A DNA stretch of 64,000 bases from JBBSBL01 sp963735885 (GCA_963735885.1 CAVTMP010000007.1:310001-374000); one strand, 5' to 3'; counted from the stretch's first letter, positions 54,573 to 64,000 are shown. Made by a program: numbers and translations. The notes: a model not told the origin generated them from the sequence alone.

Positions 54573-56294
54573 TCACGCGAGCGCCTCCATGCGCGCCAGC
54601 AGCTCGTCGCGGATCGCCTCGACACCGGCCACGTCCTCGGGCCCCACATGGTCGCGTGCGCGCGCGGCGTCGGAGAGGTCGAGCTCCTCGATGCGCGCGG
54701 CCGGGACGCCACGGCGCACGAGGTCGATCGCCCGCTCGTGCAGGTCGAGCACCATCGCCAGCAGCGCCGCCTGCTTGGCGGGCGCAGCCCACGCGTCGTT
54801 CTCGCTGAGCGCGCTCTGCTGCAGGACTGCCTCGCGCAGCAGCCGCCCCGTCAGCAGCACGACCCGCTCGTGGTCGGGCAGCGAGGAGGCGCCGACCAGC
54901 TCCGCGACGGCCTGCACGCGGTCGGCCTCCGCCAGCAGCCCGATCGCCCGCGCGCGCCGCTCGCCCCAGGCCCGGTCGCCCTCGCTCGCGTGCCAGCGCG
55001 CAACCGGTCCGGCGTCGCGCGAGGAGGACGCGGTCCAGCTGACCGCCGGGTAGTGGCGCGCGTAGGCCAGGTCGCGGTCGAGCGACCACACCGTTCGCAC
55101 GAAGCGGCCGGTGTGGGCGGTCACCGGCTCGGCCATGTCGCCGCCCGGCGGCGAGACGGCCCCCAGGATCGTCACCGAGCCGACGCCGCCGGCCAGCGTC
55201 TGCACACGCGCCGCGCGCTCGTAGAAGGACGCCAGCGTCGGCGCGAGGCTCGCCGGGTAGCCCTCCTCGGCGGGCAGCTCGCCGGTGCGCGAGGCGATCT
55301 CGCGCAGCGCCTCGGCCCAGCGTGACGTCGAGTCGGCGATCACCAGCGCGTCGTAGCCCATGTCGCGGTAGAGCTCGGCGACGGTGGCGCCCGCGTAGAC
55401 GCTCACCTCACGGGCCATCAGCGGCATGTTGGAGGTGTTGGCGACCAGCACCGTGCGGTCCAGCAGCGACCGGCCGGTGCGCGGGTCCTCGAGCGTGGAG
55501 ATCTCCTCGAGCACGTCGGCGAGCTCGTTGCCGCGCTCGCCGCAGCTGACGTAGACGATCACGTCGGCGTCGCACCACTTGGCGATCTGCTGGAGCAGCA
55601 CGGTCTTGCCCGTCCCGAAGCCGCCGGGCACCGCCGCGGTCGAGCCGCGGGCGACCGGGAACAGCAGGTCGAGCGCGCGCTGCCCGGTGGCAAGCGGCAC
55701 CGAGGCCCCGATGCGCATGCCGGGCGGGCCGGGGCCGGCGCAGCGGCCAGCGGTGCGCCAGCCGCACCTGCGTTCCGGCGACCGCGGCGATCGGCTCTGT
55801 GACCGTGTAGTCGCCCTCCTCCGCCACCCACTCGAGCCGCCCGCAAGCTCGGGCGGCACCAGTACGCGCGCCTCGATCGCCTCGCTCTCGGGCACCGTTC
55901 CCAGCACCGCGCCGCCGGCGACCTGCTCGCCCGCGCGCACGCGCGGCGTGAAGTGCCAGCGGCGATCCGGCGCCAGCGTCGACGCGCGCGCGCCGGGGCC
56001 GAGCCGCTCCCCGAGTCCCTCGAGTCGACGCAGCATCCCGTCGAAGACCCCGCCGATCAGGCCGGGGCCGAGCTCGGCGGCCAGCGGTCCCCCGCTCAGG
56101 GATGCCGGCGCGCCGGGGGCCAGCCCGCCGGTGTACTCGTGCGCCTGCGCGACCGCGAGGTCGCCGCGCAGCGAGATGACCTCGCCGACCAGACGGCTCG
56201 GTCCCAGCTCGATCAGGTCCAGCAGATGGGCCTCGCGCATGCCCGCGATCTCCACGATCGGGCCGCTGACGCGGACGACCGTCGGCCCGTTCAC
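54573..56294 (-). CDS. V/A-type ATPase catalytic subunit A (compensated frameshift pair)
   Basis: The 573-residue subunit has the P-loop GGFGTGKTVLLQQIAKWCDAD, ERGNELADVLEEI, DSTSRWAEALREI, GELPAEEGYPASLAPTLASFYERA and GAVSPPGGDMAEPV, the catalytic A pattern. GTG 56294 overlaps the E stop. Between about 55845 and 55742 the open frame is off by one: the correct reading there (EEGDYTVTEPIAAVAGTQVRLAHRWPLR) lies in another frame. One insertion and one deletion 100 bases apart explain it; this is much more like a sequence error than evolution. Confidence 0.93.
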   Translation of the reverse strand: MNGPTVVRVSGPIVEIAGMREAHLLDLIELGPSRLVGEVISLRGDLAVAQAHEYTGGLAPGAPASLSGGPLAAELGPGLIGGVFDGMLRRLEGLGERLGPGARASTLAPDRRWHFTPRVRAGEQVAGGAVLGTVPESEAIEARVLVPPELAGGSSGWRRRATTRSQSRSPRSPERRCGWRTAGRCAGPGPPGMRIGASVPLATGQRALDLLFPVARGSTAAVPGGFGTGKTVLLQQIAKWCDADVIVYVSCGERGNELADVLEEISTLEDPRTGRSLLDRTVLVANTSNMPLMAREVSVYAGATVAELYRDMGYDALVIADSTSRWAEALREIASRTGELPAEEGYPASLAPTLASFYERAARVQTLAGGVGSVTILGAVSPPGGDMAEPVTAHTGRFVRTVWSLDRDLAYARHYPAVSWTASSSRDAGPVARWHASEGDRAWGERRARAIGLLAEADRVQAVAELVGASSLPDHERVVLLTGRLLREAVLQQSALSENDAWAAPAKQAALLAMVLDLHERAIDLVRRGVPAARIEELDLSDAARARDHVGPEDVAGVEAIRDELLARMEALA

Positions 56295-56792
56295 TCCCAC
56301 AGCCGCCGCAGCCGCGGTCCGAGCTCCTCGACGCAGCGCTCGGCCAGCGCGATCAGCGTGTAGTCGACCCGGCGGGTGCCCGCCCTCGCGCGCACACCTC
56401 CCGCCTCGGGCGGGTCGATCTCGAGCTGCGCCTGCTCGCCGAGGTCGCGGCGGCAGGCGGCGGCGAGACGCTCGAGCAGCTCGGGATAGCCGGGGTCGTC
56501 GCGCAGCGCCAGGACCGCCGTGCGCGCGCGCCGACGCAGCTCCTCGTAGGCCACGCGCTGGGTCGCGAGCACCTCCATCCGCGCGAGGGCGGCCTCGCGG
56601 GCCTCCTCGCGGGCGCTCTCCGACGCGCCCCTCCGCCTCGCCCTGCGCGCGGGCGCGCGCGATCAGCTCGTCGGCGTCCCGGCGTGCCTGCGCGACGCGC
56701 GCGGCCGCGTGAGCCTCCGCCTGCGCGATCACCTGCTGCGCCTGCTCGCGGGCGTCGGCGAGCAGCGCGTCCCGGGCGACCTCGAGGCTCAA
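56291..56792 (-). pseudogene. V/A-type ATPase subunit E (one frameshift)
   Basis: The peripheral-stalk subunit begins LSLEVARDALLADAREQAQQVIAQAEAHAAARVAQARRDADELIARARAQGEAEG, a long coiled coil. Near 56627 one extra base changes frame, after which it continues ASESAREEAREAALARMEVLATQRVAYEEL and the globular end VDYTLIALAERCVEELGPRL. The start is a TTG whose last bases form the stop of subunit F (TTGA). About 166 residues if repaired, close to the usual size. Confidence 0.8.
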
Positions 56793-57010
56793 CCCGGCAC
56801 CACCGCCCACACCAGGTGGGGTCGCTCCTCCAGGCGCGCGCCCAGCGCCGCTCGCGCGGCCCGGCTGAGGATCAGGCAGGCGACCTCGCCGGAAAGCGCT
56901 TCCCAAGCCTGATGCACCGCGGCCTCGTCGTCCGCCGCGTGCACCTCGACGCCGACGAGCGCGTAGCCGGCCAGGCGTACCTCCTCGCCGATCGCCGCGG
57001 CCCGGCTCAC
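56789..57010 (-). CDS. V/A-type ATPase subunit F
   Basis: The 73-residue protein is short for subunit F (usually about 100), but it has the core EEVRLAGYALVGVEVHAADDEAAVHQAWEALSGEVACLILSRAARAALG and the PHLVWAVVPG ending. F binds the rotor and regulates hydrolysis. GTG 57010 overlaps the K stop by four bases. Position between K and E fits the common operon order. Confidence 0.78.
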   Translation of the reverse strand: MSRAAAIGEEVRLAGYALVGVEVHAADDEAAVHQAWEALSGEVACLILSRAARAALGARLEERPHLVWAVVPG

Positions 57011-57426
57011 GCCTTGCCGATGAGCACGATCGCGATCACCAGGCCGTAGATCGCGATCCCCTCGGCCAGCCCGACGATCACCATCGCGCGGCCGAACAGC
57101 TCCGGCTTCTCGCTGATCGCCGCCAGCGCCGCGGCGCCGGTGTAGGCGACCGCGATCGCCGCGCCGATCGTCGAGCCGGCGATCGCGATGCCGGCGGCGA
57201 TGAACGCGTCGCCGGCGTCCTTGCCCGACGACGAGTCAGCGGCCTGGGCAGGATCGACCAGGCCCAGGGCGATGACGCCGCACATCACGAGCGCCGCCAG
57301 GCCCACCGCGGCGTTGAACGCGACCACCCGCCCCAGCGCGCCGCGGGGCGCGCGGCACGTCCAGGCGCTCGCGGCCATCCCCACGGCGAGCGCCACCGGC
57401 GCCACCACGAGCAGCGAGGCGATCAT
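57007..57426 (-). CDS. V/A-type ATPase proteolipid subunit K (c ring)
   Basis: This 139-residue hydrophobic protein has four membrane segments. The first pair (LLVVAPVALAVGMAASAW and VVAFNAAVGLAALVMCGVIAL) is followed by the typical c-subunit hairpin (FIAAGIAIAGSTIGAAIAVAYTGAAALAAISEKPELFGRAMVIVGLAEGIAIYGL). The ion-carrying Glu lies in GLAEGIAIYG. Only the second hairpin has it. No Na-specific Gln/Tyr set is obvious, so proton coupling is the simpler guess. ATG 57426 overlaps the I stop (ATGA). Confidence 0.9.
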   Translation of the reverse strand: MIASLLVVAPVALAVGMAASAWTCRAPRGALGRVVAFNAAVGLAALVMCGVIALGLVDPAQAADSSSGKDAGDAFIAAGIAIAGSTIGAAIAVAYTGAAALAAISEKPELFGRAMVIVGLAEGIAIYGLVIAIVLIGKA

Positions 57427-58799
57427 GCTGGCTGACCCTGACCGACCACGGGAATCCTCCACGGGGAGAACGGCTCACCCTCGCCCGCGAACACGCGCGA
57501 GAACAGCTCATAGTATTCCAGCCGCATCGCCTGCACTCCGGCGACGAGCGCCTCCAACGCGAACGCCGCCGCGGTGCCGACAGCGAACAGGACGACCGCC
57601 GCCAGGTCGCCGGGCGGCCCGCCGCCCCACAGCGACCGCGCCCCATCGAGCACGACCAAGCCGAGCGCCGCGTGCATGAGACCGAACGCCGCCAGCCGGG
57701 TGAACGAGATCAGGTTCGCGGCCACCCGCACGACGGCTTCGAACACCTCGACGAGCGCCTCGGCCACCGCCGCGCCCGCCAGGCCGGCCTCGAGGGCAAA
57801 ACCGGCGAAGAGCAGCAGCACGCCGCCGAGCCCGACGACGGCCCCGGCGATCACCGGCGGCTCCACCTCCGCGTAGATGCCCAGAGCGAGCAGCCCGCCG
57901 CCCAAGAACACCGCGAGGCCCGCCAGCCCCGAGGGCGCGAGCATCGCAGCGCCCGGTCCCGACTCGCGCCAGCGGTTGACGATCCCGATCCCGTAGCTCG
58001 CCGCCAGCAGCAGCGCGCCGACCCCGACCGCCGCGGCGAGCAGCCGCAGAGGCTCGTCGAGCGGCTTCAGCCACAGCGCTGGAACGATCCCGGTGGGACC
58101 GAACGCCTCGCCGTAGAGCAGCCCGAAGCACGCCGCCACCAGGCCGCCGGCCACCGCGAACGGCCACAGCGCCCGCACGCTCTGCAGCCGTGGCGAGCGC
58201 GACCGGCGCAGCAGCAGCCCCAGCGCCGCCAACAGCAGCCCGTGACCCCCGTCTCCGAACATCATCCCGAACATGAGCACGAACGACACGGCCGCGAACG
58301 GGGTCGGGTCGATATCTGCGTAACGCGCCGCGCCGTAAGTGTCGACCAGCGGACGGAAGCGGCGCACCAGCCCGCGCGGGCGCAGCAGCGTCGGCGGCTC
58401 GACGAGCGCCGGCCGGGGCAGCTCGACCGCGGCCGCCCCGACCGCCGCCAGCCGCTCGGCCAGGCCCGCGAGCTCCTCGACGGGGACCCAGCCGACGAAA
58501 GCGGCAAAGCGCCCGCGGCGCACGGCCGCCGCGGCGCGGCACGCCAGCTCGACCTCGCCAGCCAGCAGATCGCGCCGGCCCTCGCGCTGCAGCTCCGCCA
58601 CATCGCGTCCGCGCTCGGACAGCCGCGGGGCCACCCGCGAGGTCTCCGGCCGCGCCCGCTCCAGGCGCCGCAGCGCCTCCACCGCCTCGCCCTGCGGTGC
58701 CGGAAGCGGCCCCACCAGCTGCACCAACCCGGACTCCGCGACGACCACCAGCATCGCGCGCAGCCGCTCCAGCGGTGCGACCAGCGCCACACGGCCCAT
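57423..58799 (-). CDS. V/A-type ATPase subunit I (a subunit)
   Basis: The 458-residue protein is shorter than typical subunit I (about 620-650) because the N-terminal cytoplasmic arm is reduced to some 170 residues. The membrane half has PTPFAAVSFVLMFGMMFGDGGHGLLLAALGLLL, GLLYGEAFGPTG, the SFTRLAAFGLMHAALGLVV segment that faces the c ring, and the final EALVAGVQAMRLEYYELFSRVF. ATG 58799 is preferred. The channel arginine is probably the one in ISFTRLAAFG. Confidence 0.92.
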   Translation of the reverse strand: MGRVALVAPLERLRAMLVVVAESGLVQLVGPLPAPQGEAVEALRRLERARPETSRVAPRLSERGRDVAELQREGRRDLLAGEVELACRAAAAVRRGRFAAFVGWVPVEELAGLAERLAAVGAAAVELPRPALVEPPTLLRPRGLVRRFRPLVDTYGAARYADIDPTPFAAVSFVLMFGMMFGDGGHGLLLAALGLLLRRSRSPRLQSVRALWPFAVAGGLVAACFGLLYGEAFGPTGIVPALWLKPLDEPLRLLAAAVGVGALLLAASYGIGIVNRWRESGPGAAMLAPSGLAGLAVFLGGGLLALGIYAEVEPPVIAGAVVGLGGVLLLFAGFALEAGLAGAAVAEALVEVFEAVVRVAANLISFTRLAAFGLMHAALGLVVLDGARSLWGGGPPGDLAAVVLFAVGTAAAFALEALVAGVQAMRLEYYELFSRVFAGEGEPFSPWRIPVVGQGQPA

Positions 58800-58818
58800 C
58801 GGCCTGGGGAAGCGGTGA

Positions 58819-59766
58819 TCAGGCAATCTCCTCGAAGACCTCCATCGGGACGGTCCCGCCTCCGCGTGCCGCCGACTCCAGGGCGCCCGCGGTGCGCCAT
58901 GCGTCGACGCCCAGCAGCACCACACAGCCGATCACCGTCGCCCTGCCCATGTGCGGCTCGCGAGCCAGACGCGCGCCGTCCTGCTCGACGCGGCGCCACC
59001 ACGCCGCCTCGCCGCGCCAGAGCTCACCGGGCTCATCGACGCCCGACAGCGCCCAGGCGGCCTGCGGCGGCAACGCCTCGCGCAGCGCGCCCAGGCTCGA
59101 CGCCCGCGGCCAGGCCGAGCCCACGCCGGGCGGCCTGCGCGCGGCGAGAAGGCCGGCCGAGCGCCCGGCCAGGAACAGCTCGCGCGCGAGCAGCAACGCG
59201 ACGGCACCGGCCGCCCAGTCGACCGCCTCCTCCACGGCTCCGAGCACGCGCCGGGCCCAGGCGATCCGCAGCCCCAGACCGATCGCGGCCGGGTCGTCGG
59301 CGCCGGGATCGCCCCAAGGCGACCCGACCAGCGCCGTGCGCACCTCCGCGGCGCTCTGCGCGGCGGCGAGGCGCGGCCACACCGTCGCCAGCCCGCCCAA
59401 CGCAAACGGCGCCGGCATCTCGCCCCCGGCGAGATAGGCGAGGCGGTCCTCGATGTTCGCCAGCTCGAACCACGCGGCCAGCGCCCGCACCGGCTCGAGC
59501 CCCCGCGGCGGCGTCCAGCCGGCCAGCACGCGCACATGCCACAGCGCCGTCTCGCCCAGCGCGCGCTGAGCGGCGGCAAGATCCATGCCCGGGCGGACCG
59601 ACCGGCCGTAGGCGGTGCCGGCCAGCACCGAGACGGCCTCCTCGAGCGACGTCGAGCCGGCCAGCGCGAGGGCTGCCTCGCGTCCGAAGCGCCGCGCCAG
59701 CAGGTGCCGGGCGCGCACGCTGCCGGCCACCCAGCCCGGGCTCAGCGGCCGCTGCCTCGAACGCAC
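58819..59766 (-). CDS. V/A-type ATPase subunit C (AC39/V0D-like)
   Basis: The 315-residue protein is Ala/Leu/Trp-rich and helical, with VRARHLLARRFGREAALALAGSTSLEEAVSVLAGTAYG at the start, FELANIEDRLAYLAGGEMPAPFALGGLATVWP in the middle (the ENIEDRLAYL-type signature of actinobacterial subunit C) and GCVVLLGVDAWRTAGALE near the end. Subunit C caps the rotor between stalk and ring. GTG 59766 overlaps the H stop by about 25 bases. Family call rests on position and the central motif. Confidence 0.78.
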   Translation of the reverse strand: MRSRQRPLSPGWVAGSVRARHLLARRFGREAALALAGSTSLEEAVSVLAGTAYGRSVRPGMDLAAAQRALGETALWHVRVLAGWTPPRGLEPVRALAAWFELANIEDRLAYLAGGEMPAPFALGGLATVWPRLAAAQSAAEVRTALVGSPWGDPGADDPAAIGLGLRIAWARRVLGAVEEAVDWAAGAVALLLARELFLAGRSAGLLAARRPPGVGSAWPRASSLGALREALPPQAAWALSGVDEPGELWRGEAAWWRRVEQDGARLAREPHMGRATVIGCVVLLGVDAWRTAGALESAARGGGTVPMEVFEEIA

Positions 59767-60170
59767 CCCAACACCTCCGCGACCAGCCGGGCAACGCGCT
59801 CCTCTTGGCGCGCCCGGATCCGCTCGGCCTCGCGCGTCGCTCGGGCGCGAACCGCCTCCTCGTTTCGCCGCGCGGCCATGCGCCGCTCCGAGGCGGCACG
59901 CACGCGCTCGGCGTCGGCGCGCCCACGCGACTCCGCGAGGATCGCCGCGGTCTCCGCCGCGGCCGCCTGGCGCCGGCGCTCTGCCGCCTCGCGGGCCTGC
60001 TGCTCGATCTGCGTCGCCTGGCTGTCGATCGCGTCGACTTGGCCGAGCAAGGGTTTCAGCTCGGCCTCGAGATCCTCGCCCGCGGTGGGCACCCCCAGCG
60101 CCTCCGACGGCCGCCCGGGTGGCGCCAGCAGCCGCCTGAAGCGATCCAGGAACGACGGAAAGCGCGGCAT
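59742..60170 (-). CDS. V/A-type ATPase subunit H/G-like stalk protein
   Basis: The 142-residue protein has a short N-terminus (MPRFPSFLDRFRRLLAPPG) and then a continuous Ala/Arg/Glu coiled coil (IEQQAREAAERRRQAAAAETAAILAESRGRADAERVRAAS), as in subunit H/G of the peripheral stalk, which pairs with subunit E. It is the first gene of the operon. ATG 60170 lies 6 bases after a TAGGGT box, so the operon message may be leaderless. Confidence 0.8.
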   Translation of the reverse strand: MPRFPSFLDRFRRLLAPPGRPSEALGVPTAGEDLEAELKPLLGQVDAIDSQATQIEQQAREAAERRRQAAAAETAAILAESRGRADAERVRAASERRMAARRNEEAVRARATREAERIRARQEERVARLVAEVLGCVRGSGR

Positions 60171-60176
60171 CCCTGC

Positions 60177-60182
60177 ACCCTA
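60177..60182 (-). promoter_or_regulatory. Candidate -10 box TAGGGT of the V-ATPase operon
   Basis: On the minus strand TAGGGT ends 6 bases before ATG 60170. No other start or promoter-like box was seen in front of the operon. Confidence 0.5.
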
Positions 60183-60341
60183 CGTGCTGGTGGGATACCA
60201 CCCGCGGTCTCATCACGGCCACCGGGATGCCGACGCGCCTCGACCCCGCCTCCGGCGGGCCGTCCACAATCCGTCTGGGCGAGCCTTGGGGCCGGAGCCG
60301 GGTCCGCGCCAGCTTGCCCGGCAGTCCTTCCCACGGGTGTG

Positions 60342-60347
60342 TACGGT
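60342..60347 (+). promoter_or_regulatory. Candidate -10 box TACGGT of kup
   Basis: TACGGT ends 10 bases before ATG 60358. It lies 160 bases from the divergent V-ATPase box. Confidence 0.4.
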
Positions 60348-60357
60348 GGTCCGCCGC

Positions 60358-62308
60358 ATGCGGACTCGAGACGCGGTGCGTCCTGACCGGAGCAGGCACA
60401 GTGCGCACGGCACAGCCAGGGGGGCGCTGGTCGTCGGCGCTCTCGGCGTGGTGTTCGGCGACATCGGCACGAGCCCGCTGTACACGGTCCAGACGGTCTT
60501 CAATCCGAGCGATCCGCACCCGGTCGACGGCGACCACCGACAGCGTCTTCGGGATCATCTCGCTGATCTTCTGGTCGGTGACGATCATCGTCACGGTCAC
60601 CTACGTGCTGCTCGTGATGCGCGCCGACAACGACGGCGAGGGCGGCATCATGGCCCTGATCACGCTGATCCGGCGCCGAGGGGTGACCGGCGGGCGCCGG
60701 ACGAAGCTCGTGCTGGCCGCGCTCGGGATCTTCGGCGCCTCGCTGTTCTTCGGCGACAGCATGATCACGCCGGCGATCTCGGTGCTGTCGGCGGTCGAGG
60801 GACTCAAGGTCGCGGCGCCGTCGCTGGAGCACCTGATCGTCCCGATCACGGCGGCGATCATCGTCGCCCTGTTCCTGCTGCAGCGGCATCGGCACGGCAG
60901 CCGTCGGGCGCCTGTTCGGCCCGGTCATGATCGTCTGGTTCCTCGCGATCGGCGCCTGCGGCGTGAGCGGCATCGCCGACCACCCGAGATCCTCAAGGCG
61001 CTCTCGCCGACCTACGCAGTGGACTTCCTCTTCGGCCACTTCTCGATCGCGTTCTTCGCGCTGGCCGCGGTCGTGCTCGCCGTCACCGGCGCCGAGGCGC
61101 TCTACGCCGACATGGGACACTTCGGGCGCGCGCCCATCACGCGCGCGTGGCTGATCCTCGTGTTCCCGGCGTGCATCCTGAGCTACATGGGCCAGGGCGC
61201 GCTGATCCTCGGCGACCCGAGCGCGAACATCAGCAGCCCGTTCTTCCTGCTCGTGCCCGACTGGGGCACGCTGGCCGATGGTCTTCCTGGCCACGGCGGC
61301 GACGGTGATCGCCTCGCAGGCGGTCATCACCGGCGCGTTCTCGGTCGCGCACCAGGCCGTCCAGCTCGGCTACCTCCCGCGGCTGCGCATCGCGCACACC
61401 TCGGAGGAGACGATCGGGCAGATCTACGTCCCGTGGATCAACTGGGTGCTGATGGTCTCCGTGCTCACGCTCGTCTTCACCTTCCAGACCTCGACCGCGC
61501 TGGCCTTCGCCTTCGGCATGGCGGTCACCGGCACGATCACGATCACGACGCTGCTCTTCTTCTACATCGTCCGCCACCACTGGCGAAAGCCGCTGTGGCT
61601 CGTCGCGATCGGCGCCGGCTTCCTGCTCACCGTCGATCTGCTGTTCCTCGCCGCGAACCTGACGAAGCTCACGCACGGGGCCTGGCTGCCGCTGCTGATC
61701 GCCGTGATGACGTTCACGGTCCTCACCACCTGGCAGCGGGGCCGCGAGCTCGTCACGCGCCGGCGCGAGCGCGACGAGGGGTCGCTGCGCGAGTTCATCG
61801 ACGAGCTCCACGAGCGCAAGCCGCCGGTGCAGCGCGTGCCCGGCACGGCGGTCTTCCTCAACCGCAACAAGGTCACCGCTCCGCTGGCGATGCGCGCCAA
61901 CGTCGACCACCAACCACGTCGCTGCACGAGCACGTCGTGATCCTGTCGATCGAGACGCTCCCCGTGCCGCACGTGCCGCTCGCCGCAGCGGCTCGCGGTC
62001 GACGACCTCGGCTACACGGACGACGGGATCACGCACGTCGGCGCCCGCTTCGGCTACATGGACCAGCCCAGACGTCCCGGACGTGCTGCGCCTGATCGCG
62101 GCAGGCGCAGATCGAGAGCCCGCTCGAGGTCGACGAGGCCTCGTACTTCCTCTCGACCATCGATCTCCACCGCGGCGACGCGCCCGGCCTGAGCCGGTGG
62201 CGCAAACGCCTGTTCCTGGCCACCTCGCGCATCACCGCCGACGCCGCCGAGTACTTCGGCCTCCCACGCGACCGCACCGTCATCATCGGCTCGCGCATCG
62301 AGGTCTAG
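60358..62308 (+). pseudogene. kup: Kup-family potassium transporter (multiple frameshifts)
   Basis: Joined frames give a full Kup of about 650 residues: GVVFGDIGTSPLYTVQTVF, SVFGIISLIFWSVTIIVTVTYVLLVMRADNDGEGGIMAL, GASLFFGDSMITPAISVLSAVEGL, ALYADMGHFGRAPI, VFLATAATVIASQAVITGAFSVAHQAVQLGYLPRL, and the cytoplasmic tail ending DRTVIIGSRIEV. Kup imports K+ with H+. At least six single-base shifts occur (for example near 60535, 60890, 60985, 61277, 61910, 61985), yet every segment is near-perfect Kup. That fits sequencing or assembly error better than decay. Confidence 0.9.
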
Positions 62309-62394
62309 CCTGGTGGTCTGACGTTGGCCACGCCAAGGCCCCGGGGGCTTCCCGGCGCCGATCGGTGAGCCGGTCACGAGGCTCCACCGCGGCG

Positions 62395-64000
62395 TCATTC
62401 GGCTAGCGCGGAGCGACCCGCGCGGCGAGCTGCACGACGACGGACGAGGGCGCGTCGCAGCTCGTCCGCGCCCCACACGATCAGCGGATAGGGCAGCGTG
62501 ATCAGCAGGTATTCGGCGGCAGGGCGGCGGTGCCGAGCAGCGCCTGGAACGGCGGCGCGTAGATGAAGATCGCGGCGAGGACGAGCTCCCCGGCGATGCC
62601 GGCGATCAGGAAGCGATTGGAGAAGACGCCGACCGAGCGCAGCGAGGCGCGTTGGGTGCGGGCCGCGAAGGCGGAGCCGATCTGCCCGGCGATCATGCCG
62701 AGGAAGGTCATCGTCGTCGCCTGCTGGTAGGCGTGGTGCAGCGGGTGCCCGGCTCCGACCGGATCGCCAGGGCTCCAACCCGCCCCGGCGAGGACGTAGA
62801 AGAAGCCGCCCATGGCCAGCGCGGCGACGATCAGGCCCAGGAAGAGCCAGGCGCGGACGAGCATCGGTCCGCGGATCAATCCCTCTGAGCGGGGCCGGGG
62901 AGGGCGATCCATGAGGCCTGGCTCGGCGGGCTCGCGGCTCAGCGCGAGGGCGGGCATCGTCTCGCTGCCGACGTCGAAGGCCAGCAGCTGCAAGATGGTC
63001 AGCGGCAGGGGGATCGCACCTCCGGACAGAGCGAAGACCACGAACGGCGTCACCTCCGGCGTGGCGTGGGCGAAGATGTACAGGATGAACTTGCGGACGT
63101 TGTCGTAGATACGGCGGCCCGCCCGGACGGCTACGACCATGGTCGCGAAGTTGTCGTCGGTCAGCACCATGGTCGAGGCCTCCCGGGCGACGTCGGTTCC
63201 CGAGCGCCCCATCGCGACGCCGATGTCGGCGCGACGCAGAGCCGGGGCGTCGTTCACGCCGTCCCCGGTCATCGCCACGACGTGCCCCAGTTCGCGCAGG
63301 GCGTCGGCAATCCGCAGCTTCGCCATGGGGGAGGCGCGGGCGAAGATCAGCTCGCGATCACCGCGGACCACGTCGGCCAGCTCCCGATCGTCAAGCCGAT
63401 CGAGCTGCTCGCCGGCGATCACCGTCGGATCCGCGCGAGCGATGCCCACGCGTCGGGCGATCGACGCGGCGGTCAATGGGTGATCACCGGTGATGACGAG
63501 GATGCGGATACCCGCGGTGTGACAGCGAGCGACCGCGCCGGCCACCTCCGGGCGCGGCGGGTCGAGCATCGCGATCAGGCCGGCGAAGGACAGTCCCCGC
63601 TCGGCGTCGGCTCGCCGATGCGGAGCCCTTTCGCCGGTCGGCAGGAGGCGCTGGGCCAACGCCAGCACGCGCAGGCCCTCGGCGGCGTACTGATCGACCC
63701 GATCGCCGATCCGCCCGCGCTCCTCGTCGGCGAGGTCCACTTCAAGGCCGTCCGCCCCGAGCAGCGAGGAGCACAGCGGCAGCAGCGCCTCCGGCGCACC
63801 CTTGGTGTGCACGACCAGCCGACCGTCGTCCGTGTCGATCGTCGACATCAGCTTGCGTTCGGGGTCGAAGTGGAACTGCCAGCGGCGCCTGGCCTCGCGC
63901 TCGGCTACGCCGGCGTCGGCGCCCAGCTCCTGCGCGGCGAGCAGGACCGCGATCTCGGTCGGATCACCGCTGTGCTCCTCGCCGGGCTCGAGGCGCGCGT
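62395..64000 (-). CDS. P-type cation-transporting ATPase, C-terminal part (runs off window)
   Basis: The window holds about the last 535 residues: HSGDPTEIAVLLAAQEL (nucleotide-binding domain), VVHTKGAPEALLPLC, ITGDHPLTAASIARRVGI, MTGDGVNDAPALRRADIGVAMGRSGTDVAREAS and six membrane segments. The N-terminal part with the DKTGT site is outside the window. A missing base near 62516 shifts the frame just before the usual ending EYLLITLPYPLIVWGADELRRALV, which resembles the end of the other ATPase (31862-34678). It is convergent with kup. Confidence 0.88.

Noticed and set aside
53748..55325. Long plus-strand frame opposite the V-ATPase A and B genes
   Set aside because: It is antisense to well-conserved ATPase genes and has no motif of its own.

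Overview
The window is high-GC actinobacterial DNA. I infer a member of the Solirubrobacterales or a close relative (class Thermoleophilia). The reasons are the paired secreted proteins with GDRLKR-type repeats, the secreted protein with a DxDxDG calcium-binding stretch, the very GC-rich third codon positions, and the many start codons that lie only 6-12 nt downstream of a TANNNT -10 box, which suggests leaderless mRNAs. This is inference from gene content; no marker gene such as rRNA is present.

Positions 1-35,900 look like ordinary chromosome. They hold an acyl-CoA carboxylase set (carboxyltransferase at 26-1615; epsilon subunit plus biotin carboxylase/BCCP at 7466-9509), a Tat-exported PhoD phosphatase, sucCD, an aminotransferase, a DtxR-family regulator, an SDR, a GT39-type membrane glycosyltransferase, a LysR/EamA divergent pair, an ATP-dependent DNA ligase, glycerate kinase, gpsA, an MrfA-like helicase, an M23 peptidase, a P-type ATPase and a GAP-family membrane protein. 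A small VapBC-like toxin-antitoxin pair (4267-4804) and a 73-aa protein with a duplicated AAFERPL motif (1648-1869) are the odd items.

A tRNA-Phe(GAA) gene lies at 35913-35985. Its 3' end plus about 60 downstream bases is repeated, imperfectly, at 52029-52115. The 16 kb between looks like an old genomic island. It contains a restriction-modification remnant, IS66, ParA-like and aminoglycoside-phosphotransferase fragments, and several frameshifted cargo genes (hydrolase, FAD monooxygenase, DUF4386, quinone reductase). Intact genes are also present: a RibD-type reductase, a cyclase with a dead hydrolase domain, a lipoprotein and a 50-aa membrane protein. No integrase was found.

Positions 52,585-64,000 are an ion-transport block. 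A nine-gene V/A-type ATPase operon on the minus strand (H-C-I-K-F-E-A-B-D) has almost every junction overlapping. It is divergent from a kup potassium transporter, which is followed convergently by a second P-type ATPase that runs off the window. A proton pump or synthase beside K+ uptake and P-type cation pumps suggests a shared role in ion homeostasis.

Single-base indels break many otherwise well-conserved genes at 2.1-4.7 kb, 32-34.4 kb and 36-62.5 kb, but none at 4.9-31 kb. In kup and the V-ATPase genes the reading continues perfectly after each shift, so some are probably sequence errors. In the island true decay is also likely.
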